Positions 48,746 to 58,454 of a DNA stretch of 64,000 bases are shown piece by piece (position 1 is the stretch's first letter; every line of letters starts with the position of its first letter). The notes beneath the pieces are model-generated. The model made no database searches. It was not told the origin of the DNA and was given only the letters and a program-made list of their open reading frames with translations. Where the stretch lies: assembly GCA_021229015.1 (NCBI GenBank), contig CM037785.1, forward strand, positions 37,178,887 to 37,242,886, given 5' to 3'. The DNA is from Solen grandis (taxonomy: Eukaryota > Mollusca > Bivalvia > Adapedonta > Solenidae). The translations under genes were made by a program, and so were the position numbers.

Positions 48746-49361
48746 CTTTTCGAAAAAAATAAAATTTAAATGAGATATAAAGAACAAATTACTATTTTGT
48801 TTTTAATTTGTAGCTGAAAAATTGAGAGTATAAGTACATCATAGTATTGCCTCCGGGTTTTAGTTTTAAAGAACTATTTTGTGATGCTAAGTGATAAAAC
48901 TAAGAAAAAAGTAGCCTTCGGCCTTTTGCATGTCAAGTAGCACAGTCATCCTTCGCTGATCCAGGACAACCTTCACATAGAGTCCTCCGCTGATCCAGGA
49001 AGCCTATTAAGTTACCGATAATTTCTATTGAAAATAAAAAAATGGACGTTTAAGATTTGGGGACAAAACGAAGTTCGGATTTAATCTAAAAGGCTATGTA
49101 AAGATTTATAATATCTGACTTATAAGTTAAATTGAAATATAGGAGAGAAACATTACTATTGGGCTTTAATGAAATGTGGTGCTAGTCCTTAATCTAAGAA
49201 GAATCACAAATCGAAATTAATTTCAAACTGAAGTTAAATCTTAGTACTAACATGCCAGACTGCGGGTCCAAATCGACATTAAATAAAGTTGAAATTTAAC
49301 TTTAATTATTTTTATATGTATAATGATGAAACTGAGAACAAGAAAATGTGTTTGAGAGACT

Positions 49362-49996
49362 GATGCTCCGCCGGGATAGGGCCAGAACCAAATATTTGCT
49401 TATACTTTTAAAAGTTTATATAATGATGAACATTTGTTTAAGATTCATGATGATGTGCAGTTACCTTTATAGAAAAAAAAAACAACTAAAAAAAAAATGT
49501 AAACCTGTGGCAGAATAACCAATTTTACCAGATCACAGCCATAAATTAAATAAACACTGCCAGTAAATAATCCATATCATGGTGTACATATATGTCAAGT
49601 TTAGGAAGAGGAAGATGTAAAATCATCTTCATGGAAAAAGCTTAAACGCAAATGCAGAATGAACAACTTTACCATGTTCATCCAACCTTAAAAAAGGCAG
49701 CCAAAATTTGCATAAATTTGATATCTTCATGGAAAAAAAGTTAAAAGAACAACCAATTTTAACATGTTCATCCAACCGTGAAATATAGTTCATAGCCATA
49801 AATATACATAAATATTAAAAAGGTCACATGATGTACATGTGTACCTAGTTTTATAAAGAAGTGAAGTCATCTTCTTAGAAAAAAAAAGCTGAAACGCAAA
49901 GATAAACCTGAGGTGTGACGGACAGACGAACGCACGCACGCACAGACCGAAAATCTATATGCCCCCCCCCCCCCACCCAACGGAGTTGGCGGGTCA
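49362..49996 (+). mobile_element. interspersed repeat with internal subunits, copy 2
   Basis: Begins GATGCTCCGCCGGGATAGGG and ends near CGGAGTTGGCGGGTCAT. It holds about three subunits with ACCATGTTCATCCAACC, GTGTACATATATGTCAAG and AAAGCTTAAACGCAAATGC, then a (CGCA)n run and a C14 tract before the end. It splits one array subunit: GATGAAACTGAGAACAAG on the left and ATGAAAATATATTTGACC on the right. Confidence 0.75.
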
Positions 49997-51345
49997 TGAA
50001 AATATATTTGACCTTAAACATGTTTGTTCAGTAGAAGGTCCGCGTGACCATCTCAGTCATTCACTGCTTATCTTATAAGTCAGGGTGTAGCGGAGTACTA
50101 TATAAATAAAAAATGGGCGTTTAAAAATTGAATGACTAAAAAGAACCTCAGATTTATTATAAATTAAATACATTTAAAAGAAAAGAATTACAAGAAATTT
50201 AAATCATTTGTATATACATTACTTACGACATTTTTTATGAAATCATTGGCTAGTTTTTCTTACCGTTAATGTGTTCAAACTATTTTTCTTCTGCTTATAA
50301 AGAAGGGCTCAATGGTCAAGTGGTAACATACCCAACTGCGGGAACCGTCGAAAAGGGATTGGAATAAATTGTAAACTTCTCTTTTCCAAAGTTACTTTAA
50401 ATAAATTTAAACTAAACTTAATTATTCTGCTATATGCACATTTATCGAATAAAAATATATGTAGCCTTTAGCATGTGTACCCAGTAGAAAATCTATGCGC
50501 CGATCAGTCACTCACTGCGTATCCAGGACAAACTTCAGTCTTACAACAAGTCGGTTTCGATGGCCTCTACTAGAAAATGAAAATGGATGTATGAAAAAAA
50601 GCGACAAAAACAAAGTTTTGAGTCGACTAAGATTATTTAAATGATTATTTAAAACACGCATAAATATATTTCTTAAATGTTTTTGACTTTACATTTTAAT
50701 AAATGATAGTTCTAAAGTCAACATTGTGTGTTTTCCGTTTAACTTATTTTTTTGGAATGCATAATGATGAATATTAGAGCAATATGTTTAGCCTCTTTTC
50801 TTTATATGTCCAGTAGTATATCCATGTGCTCTCATCACTCATCCGCTGCTAATCAGTAAAAATTTAAATAAGTTTCTTACATAACCCCACCGTCTTTATC
50901 ATGTAAAGGTGATCTCTACAAGTAAAAGAAAATACAAATGTATCGAAAAATGAAGTTGATGTAAATATTTATAAATATAAGGTAGTATAAAGAATAATCG
51001 TTCTTAATTTTGAACTGAAAAGTGTGGATATAAACAGAGCAAAGACAATCATCGGCTTTTAAGGAAATGTGTGACCACTCCTTACTCATATTTACACTGT
51101 TTACAATGTTATTTTGCGTGAACCTGTATAGTGGTGAAAACGAGAAAAAATGTGTAACCTTTGCCTTCTATTATCCTTGCGTATCAAGTTAGCGTCAGGG
51201 TTATATTCTAGCTGAAACCGTCTTCACGTAACAATGCCCTTTACTAGAAATAGAAAATAAATCCCGAGTGACGGCAATTGACGCAAAAATGAAATAAGTA
51301 GCTTTCATGATGTGTCATTTTCACTAAATGTATCCAGCTAAGGTC

Positions 51346-51346
51346 T

Positions 51347-51377
<31 letters not shown>
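51346..51377 (+). repeat. T11-G21 homopolymer pair
   Basis: T11 followed by 21 G inside an array subunit. Length is likely uncertain; the G run could form a quadruplex. Confidence 0.9.
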
Positions 51378-51799
51378 TAACGTTGACTTCTACTAGAAAT
51401 AGAAAATTAATTTTAAAAATGGAGGACAAAATTGAAATCTAGAGTTAATCTACATGATTTCAAATTACTATGTAAACAACTTTCTTTTAAATTTTAATGA
51501 AGTGTGGCGCTAGCCCTTACACTTAAAATGGTGTTTGTGTTAATGTTATGCATAATGATTAAAAAATCCTTCATGATGATATGTCTGTTTACCTACTGCA
51601 TATCCAGAACAACCTTCATATATAGCTTTCCTGCAAGTCGGAGTAGCTGACACCGTGCTTGTCGTTTAATGATGAGCTCTACTAGTAACAGAAAAATAGA
51701 GTTTAAAAACTGAGGGACTAAAGTTAATCCTAGATTAAATCTAGATAAATCATAAATAAATTAATGTCAAGCTGAAGGTCAAGTATGTATTTTTCTGTT

Positions 51800-51940
51800 T
51801 ATAATGAAGGACGCCATGGTCCAGTAGTAACATACCCCACTGCGGATCCGAAGTTTGAGAATGTGAACCCTGTTTGAACGCAAGCAATTTTTACGATCTT
51901 CCCAGGTGCAAAGTATTGGACCATACCAGGATTCGTTGAT
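51800..51940 (+). mobile_element. tRNA-Arg-like segment of array unit (last copy)
   Basis: TAATGAAGGACGCCATGGTC, CAGTAGTAACATACCCC and ACTGCGGATCCGAAG, a damaged T-arm, then TCTTCCCAGGTGCAAAGTAT. It is the rightmost copy seen. Confidence 0.65.
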
Positions 51941-52531
51941 GAATAACTTATTTCTCAGTCGACGCTAATATTAGTTTAAAGAGAACTAATTCTTTTGCTA
52001 TGCCTTAACTACGTGTGACCAGTAGAAATTCGATGTGCCCATCTCAGTCAGCCACTTTGTATCCAGGACAACCTTAACATAGTATTGCAATAGGTCGGTA
52101 ACGATAACCTTTAACAGAAAAAATGGATGTATGAAAAATAAAAACGATTCCAAACACCGAAGTTCTTGGTCAACATAAATGAATAAAAAAGGATTATTTA
52201 AAGAAACATATTTATTCTTTCCGTTTTGTCTTATTAATTTACATTAGATTTAATATAGAAATGACTGTTGCTATTAAATGTGTTAGAGACGGGCTATTTT
52301 CTTCGCAGCAGATACTAAATATATTGCCATATGATCGGGAATTTTACTTGTTCTTACTGAGAAAAATATATACATGTCAAGCCTACAATGTACTATAGAA
52401 ATAGATCTGCATCATTCCACCAGTCAAACACAGGAGACGTCTCCACGAATCTACACTAGGATACCACAAAACCGAGTTAACTATAAAACAGTCTCAAAAT
52501 ATCTCATAAACAAATCTGCATTACACTACCG

Positions 52532-52764
52532 CTAACAAAGAAACAACAACGATAAAATAGCAATAGCACGCAAGAAAAACTTGTAAACACAAAGACGAGC
52601 TAATAAAAACAACGGCGTCGACCAAATATAATCCACAAAACCCAAATGCAACAAAACACAATCTAAAACCACCAAATGGCAAAAAGGTAACCACAACCCA
52701 AAGAGTACATCGAAGGCTTCACATATTTTTTCAAAAACCAAACATTGAAGATATTTTACATCTG
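52532..52764 (-). CDS. exon-like block in right cassette, unknown
   Basis: On the minus strand GGTTATTTTTTTTCCAG is a strong acceptor (AG at 52765-52766). The frame that follows is open for about 77 codons, starting ADVKYLQCLVFEKICEAFDV and continuing FGLWLPF, then a Leu/Val-rich part. The cassette copies at 19736 and about 32610 have a similar pyrimidine stretch, CCAG in the left copy and CCAAG in the middle. ICEAFDV is conserved in the middle copy and appears as MCEAYDV in the left copy, where stops interrupt the frame. No clear donor was found; the open part may simply end at its stop. The later part is hydrophobic and may not be coding. Confidence 0.35.
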
Positions 52765-53099
52765 CTGGAAAAAAAATAACCTCTCTGAATATACTGATTG
52801 AACATGCTGACAATTACAATTTTAGCTCCACATCAAAAAATAAATCACCAAGTTCAGAGATGTCATTTGATTGCAGTTACTCTCTCTCTAGTGCTGATTA
52901 ACTAAGGAACATCTAACCAATGATAAATAAACATGTTGATATGTGAAAAATAATACATTGAAACAGACATTGAACAAAAAGCAATATTTTTTATCATATT
53001 AGCTGATAAAAAGATTAGGAGAAGAAATGTTTACCCATATGTAGTAAGCATCAGCATGCATGCACCTAATTTGTGAATGCAAATTTTGTTCATACTCAC

Positions 53100-53160
53100 A
53101 GCTCCTGATCAAACGTACGTCCCCTTCAAACATTTTCTTCAACCCTCTAAAAGACATTGC
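53100..53160 (-). CDS. possible 61-nt internal exon in right cassette
   Basis: On the minus strand TTTACATCAG (AG at 53161-53162) precedes 61 nt that are open in phase 0, encoding AMSFRGLKKMFEGDVRLIRS plus one base, and end at GTGAGTATG, a near-ideal donor. The left cassette keeps the acceptor context, SFRGL in another frame, and the identical donor, but has a stop and a length change. Conservation of both splice signals in two copies 33 kb apart favours a real ancestral exon. Its next exon could be the block at 52764, about 335 bp downstream. I do not recognise the protein. Confidence 0.4.
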
Positions 53161-53232
53161 CTGATGTAAATAACTACCAAAAATGAAATGCGCAAAGTTA
53201 TGTCAACATTGTCACATGATTATCAGTAAGGC

Positions 53233-54235
53233 GTAATAAAAAAGTTACCTGTTTCCACTAACCCGCTATTACGGTTTCAAAACAGTTTTTCGTCACTTTC
53301 TGTAAGAAATAAGGTAAAAAAAATGCCAACCTACCGACCCTCTTCTTTTCGGAGATGTAAGTGGAAACAATCGACTTTTTGTTTTTAAAGTATTGCATAT
53401 ACAGACACACATGTCATACAGGAAATGCAGGAAGATACTGTCTTAAAGTGTTTTTGTATGAGGAGTTTACGTCGATGAGACAGTGTTTCAATTATACAGA
53501 TTATATTTGAAGTACCGAAGTTCTACAAGGCATTTGGTTAATTTCTTTGCTATCATTATACCCTTAGTATTAGTTCTATAGTGCTTACCCTGAAAACCTG
53601 TCTACATCGGTACCTGGTACATTTAGCGGGCCTTCCTAGTATTGTTTGGTAAACACCACAGCTTAAGGCACTGCTGAAAGTTAGATTTACCCCGCTGAGA
53701 AAATCAACTATCAAACAACTTTAATGTGTATTAATGATGGTTTACTGTTACAAATCTTACAGCTTACAGCTCATGGTCACAATTAAACTAATAGCCATGA
53801 TCTAATACAATACCTTATGTAGGTCATGTATCATCAGAATACTTAATCGTGATGCCATTGTACTTGCTTCAGATACGTCTCTTATAATACGGACTTTGCA
53901 TTGAACATACTCGTACTGGCAAATTCATAGAGGACATAGAACATTTGATTCAAACGCACCATTAATTAAGCAGGAATATAGTAATCTTACATTTAAAGTG
54001 GTGTATTTTAATGACAACACTAAATCCAATCTTGAGCAAACCATTATAGGGCTGTAGTCTCCGCTGGTCTACAAAGATGATGGTTCCAGTCATGGCCTCT
54101 TACTGCTGAAAAAGCTCAAGTCGTATGCATGTGTTTGGTTTTAAGATCCTATCAACAATATTTCAGTCATTAGGGAAATTTGGTCCACTCGAGACCGACA
54201 GTTTTGTCACACTGTGACATCATGCCATATTTAAG
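53233..54235. other. intergenic DNA right of the array
   Basis: No gene supported. TTACGTCGATGAGACAGTGT (53466-53485) and TTTGGTTTTAAGATCCTATC (54133-54152), each followed by TTTCA, resemble degraded SINE 3' domains. Confidence 0.4.
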
Positions 54236-54240
54236 TTTAA

Positions 54241-54520
54241 TACTATGAAGGCTATTCGTTGCCAAATATCCAGCTTGTAATCATGACAATTTATACTTCG
54301 GTTCAACTTAACAGATTTGTAAAAGTATAAACGTTTATCCGAGAGGTACATATTGTGCTCGTATTGTGCTTTTTGATTATCTCGATTTAACTAATAGCGT
54401 TTTTACTTCAAGAATGTTATTTGGTAACATGCAGCTAAGATAAAGTGCAAATAATATTTATAATTTTTCAAACTCAAATTTACGAAATGTACGACGACAT
54501 ACACGACACCACGTTTTACG
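54241..54520 (+). repeat. inverted duplication, left arm
   Basis: GGCTATTCGTTGCCAAATAT (54250-54269), then CCAGCTTG, matches the reverse complement of 56343-56371 with about one mismatch and one indel. Weaker inverted matches follow at 54370-54412 and 54473-54500. Confidence 0.55.
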
Positions 54521-55940
54521 CAGTACATCACGACGTTCGAGAATGGAGCCGCAATCAGATAACACTCTCAGGTGTACAACTGCATACTTGACTTTTACAT
54601 TTCTACGCGATTAACATTTGTAGACGATTTTGCAACTTCCATATATGGCAGTATCACGGAAATAGGCGAAGATTTAAAGGCGGAGCCAAATTTCACGAGC
54701 GGAAAATAAAGAGAGGTAACTCTTACACCATAATAAATCGGTAAGGTACAGAAAGATTTCGTATTTACCCGAGTCTGAAAATGATACTTTGTAGACACAA
54801 TAATTTTATATACATCCAATTGTTAATCATTATACTTACCTTTGGACTCTTTAATGTATACATGATAAAATGAAAACGAAAAACAAAATATGGTTGAAAA
54901 AATGTTATGTAGATCTATGAAAGGGAAGTTGCATTGTACAGACATTTAAGCATCATAATTTTTGTTTTAATTTTACTAACGTTATAAGTGAATATTAAGA
55001 AATGAAAGCTTTTCATTAGAAACTGCATAGATTTTTTTCTCTTTTTTCTTATCCAGTCATACCCTAGTATTAAGGTTATATTTGTGATATAGTAATTAAA
55101 TGTTACTTAATATTACTGGGAAAGGCAGCAGCCAGAATTTGGCCCGTAAAAATTATTGTATAGATCTATCTGTAGCAAATATTCCATCTGTAAAGCAGTA
55201 ACTTAACTGAACCTTAAATATCAATTTGACTTATTCCTTCTATAAATATATTTGTTTTGCATAAAAAATCTTGATTTATAGTCAAGCAGTAATTTTTACT
55301 GTCTGGAAAAAAGCAAAACATTAAGAGTCGGATTAAGACACAGACAGTTGATGGCATGTAACATGTGTGTATTTTCTTAAAGAAATTAATCAATCTGCAG
55401 GTATGTATATGAACAAACAGATTCAAAATAATATTGGAAGTCAGACACTTTTTTTTGCATTTAAAATATTAATATACTAGGTGACAGCAAAGGATCAATC
55501 TTTATTTACGCATGGGATATCTTATATCTTTATAGAACATCTCCTGATAAGACATAATGAATACTTCAACTTGAACTTTATGCTACTAATAGTCAATATT
55601 GACTACTTAAGGCACCTTAATTTTGGATATGTTCTTGAATTGTTATTCAAAGAATTGAGTCCGGTACACCTCAGCTCTGTTTGTGAAAATTATGCATTGT
55701 TTTTCTGAAAATTGTGAATAAAAAATCGATTTTTTTTTATGAAAGTGGCATTGAGCGCGAATTCATAACACCAGTAATGGCAGTGGCTTTTGAAAAAAGC
55801 TCAATTGTGGTGAAGTGGGTTCTCATATCATGTGGCTTTGGTGGCTCGACTAAATACATACAATGGCACTCATGCAACTGAAACACATGATGTTTAGTAA
55901 ATAATTGTGATACTGTTTAATTCTCAATGCATTTACCTTG
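54521..55940. other. AT-rich DNA between inverted arms
   Basis: No supported gene. The part at 54500-54720 (AAGGCGGAGCCAAATTTCAC) is less AT-rich and could be promoter-like. The frames at 54595-54819 (minus) and 55481-55708 (plus) have no recognisable feature. Confidence 0.4.
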
Positions 55941-55941
55941 A

Positions 55942-56127
55942 ATGTGTAGACTTACACACTGCAACACTTCCCTTATTCGTTGCACGGGAGATAACTGCGT
56001 GGAGATTTGTCAGTCGTCGGAAAATATCGAAAGTGAGCGGACAATTACGTTTATTTATGATGATGTAGTGGGCGGGGAAATGGTGGAGCTTATTTATCAA
56101 CATTGCAAATGTGTATACCTGGATTAA
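55942..56127 (+). CDS. possible small cysteine-rich coding block
   Basis: A 61-codon frame from ATG at 55942 to TAA at 56127. The product has six cysteines (MCRLTHCNTSLIRCTGDNC, VEIC, HCKC), acidic residues and a balanced composition, and the block is richer in GC than its surroundings. GTGTAG at about 55945-55950 might be an acceptor, which would remove the first codons. There is no signal peptide. The right arm of the inverted duplication overlaps or adjoins its 3' side. I do not recognise it; a chance frame remains possible. Confidence 0.3.
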   Translation: MCRLTHCNTSLIRCTGDNCVEICQSSENIESERTITFIYDDVVGGEMVELIYQHCKCVYLD

Positions 56128-56140
56128 GCTGAGCCGAATC

Positions 56141-56389
56141 ATGATGGTCGGACAATGTAAATTTGCGAGCGTTAAAGTAAGAAGGCGTTTTGTAGTTTAT
56201 CAAAATGCATTTTGTTGAAATACGTATTTACAATGTTGCATCGGCAAATTCAGTCCAAGAATGTACCTCTGGAGTCTAAATACTAAGACATTCAAATGAA
56301 TTGTGTATTTTGTCGGAAAATTAACTGTTCAACTCAGATCAACAAGGCTGGATTTTTGGCAACGAATAGCCTCCATATAATACACGAGT
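56141..56389 (-). repeat. inverted duplication, right arm
   Basis: Reverse-complement match to 54241-54520. The best part is GGCAACGAATAGCC at 56358-56371 with CAAGGCTGGAT before it; a weaker match is ATGATGGTCGGACAATGTAA at 56141-56160. The arms are about 2.1 kb apart and clearly diverged. Confidence 0.55.
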
Positions 56390-58454
56390 ACCAAGTCGCA
56401 TCATCCTAACATTAACCCACTAGAACTATCCTTATTTGTTGAGCACCAAACACGAATAAGGTATACAAGTACAATTTTAGGGACCTAAGTAGGTATCCTC
56501 AATCAAAATTATTCGTAGCAGGATACAGTTAAAAGACGATGAAAGGCAGCAGAACATTGGACCAAAACTACTCAAAATTCAGTGTATGAAATGAAAACAA
56601 GATATTTAATTCATACAATACGGAACTAGTGTAATGAAATCTAGAATAATAATACAATATATACAATATATGTCGATTGCAACCGTGCAATACATATGGC
56701 ATACTATTATATGGTTTCCGTACAGATTACCAGTGTTACACGTGTCGTTTGGGGCTTCCAAATAACAACGCGTTTTAGGGTGTGGTTCGTCTTTTATTAG
56801 TGACAATATGTGTGAATATTGAACATTTGAAACAAATCGTGGCCTGATATATATATATATATATGAAATGAAATATTACAATTACATCATATATATATAT
56901 CTCACACACATTAATTACATCTCACAATAATTCATTGGCCACTCTACATTATTAATATTACATAAATCTTAAAATTTAAGAGGATGCTTGTGGCTGAAAT
57001 TTGCAGCTAGACTATAATTACAACTTTTACATAGTAAGGGATTAAACAAAATATATTTCTCCTTAAACACAAATCAAACATACAGTCTATTACAATATAT
57101 CACTCACCAGTGTGTGGCACTGTCCATAGTTTCGATTTCTCTTACATTGCCAGACGATTAACAGCAATTTGGAAGATCTGAACTAAAAATAGCATGCCAA
57201 GAGAAAGGGTAGCTAATGTACCATTTTAGCCATTGTTAGAATAATTATAATTACCAATACCATCATTTAGATCACAATTAAATTAATTGAACTTTTACTT
57301 ACATTCAACTTAAACACTACGGTAAATATGATCACTAATAATTAATTAGCCACAATAATCCTGAATGCTAAAACAAACTAAAAGTAAAAACACGAACCTC
57401 TCTGAGCCGGTACAACCAATAGGACCAGGATAAGCACAATGCCTCACTGGTCATTTCAGACAAACCCCATCACCTTAAAACTTAAATACCAGTGAAGCGG
57501 AACGGTGCCTCGTCCAATAAAATGATAGCTATTTTAAAAAACAGAAAACATGCCAAATGATATCCAATCATTACCACTCACAACTTCTCACAATCAAGTA
57601 AACCAAACATGCCAAGCATGACCTGCCAAATCTTAATTACAGTACTTAAATAAACACAACACCCTGTCACACCAGCAAACATTTATTACATTGTCAGTGA
57701 TTTTTCTTTGTTGACTTTGCCGTTTTAGATTAGTAGTTTAATATTAGTTGTTACTATTTGTAGTGTTAAGTGACAATGTATTGAACATGAACACATGTGG
57801 AAAGTTTTTAATTTCACATCTTTAATACTTATTGGAATAAGACATGTTGAAATCATTTAATTAACCTCAACAACAACAAAAATATTAAACAAAATTTCTA
57901 AATCGAAAAGGGGGCATTGAATTTTAGGGTTACTCGCTTTTGAAATGGGTTCCCTTTTCGATAATGACCAAGTATTCCAAGCGATTAGTGAATATGGCTG
58001 ACGGCTTTAAGGAAACGGACTGAACGCCGACATCTTTAAATTTAAGCTGAGCACTTTTATTCATATGAAATTGCAAGGTTCCGCATTCAGATATGGAACA
58101 GACTAATGAAACTATTTGTGAATAGAGGTTTATCTTAAATTTAGAAACATTGCAAATGCATCAATTCTTAGCGTTTCAAAATATCTAATTTCTAACAATT
58201 TGCTTCACCAAACCCTTTTAAAAACAAACATATGATGTTACCTGCCAGTAATACCCGAAAGGGGAGTTTGTGCAGTATATATAGATAGATAGATATGATG
58301 GTAGAGTCTTATAATTTAGTTTCATGCTGCAAAAGGGGTACTTTTTAATTTTATTTTTTCCTTAATGCTTACATATAAAAGTTTCTAAAAGTTGCTTTAT
58401 GGAATATTTGGATTCTTATTACTCACATTTAAATTGTATCCTTATTATGAAAAT
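56390..58454. other. AT-rich intergenic DNA
   Basis: No gene seen. It holds (TA)n runs (56847-56864 and 56888-56900) and a (GATA)3 run near 58281. Confidence 0.55.
56847..56864 (+). repeat. (TA)n microsatellite
   Basis: Nine TA units; a shorter run follows at 56888-56900. Confidence 0.9.

Larger units (their letters stand above)
52255..53230 (-). repeat. array flank cassette, right copy
   Basis: The most complete of three cassette copies (others 19210-20230 and 32090-32640). It carries GAGACGGGCTATTTTCTTCG, CAAGCCTACAATGTACTA, AAACACAGGAGACGTCTCC, ACATCGAAGGCTTCACATAT, then the region with CATACTCACAGCTCC and AGACATTGCCTGATG that is also found in the left copy. It marks the right end of the array; no array core occurs beyond 53230. 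Confidence 0.75.
18946..53232 (-). repeat. large array of diverged higher-order repeats
   Basis: About 60 recognisable subunits, spaced mostly 300-600 bp apart. The shared core reads, on the plus strand, GTGTCCAGTAGAAGGTCC, then ATCCACTGCGTATCCAGGAC, AACCTTAACATAGTCTTCC, ACAGGTCGGTAACGATGGCC and TCTACTAGAAATAGAAAATG. Each core is preceded by ATTATTTTGCTATGCATA and TGATGAAAATGAG. At least four subunit types alternate, differing mainly between CTTCC and GGTAACGATG (some carry GTCTAGCTGAAGCCGTCTTT) and in the spacer. From about 26 kb on they form a cycle of about 1.8 kb with a tRNA-like segment. Subunits have diverged strongly by substitution and indel, so the array is old. Listed as minus because exon-like signals are on that strand. 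Confidence 0.85.

Noticed and set aside
18946..53232. Reading the array as a CRISPR-like or prokaryotic repeat
   Set aside because: The units are long, diverged and accompanied by SINEs and LINEs; the DNA is clearly animal nuclear.
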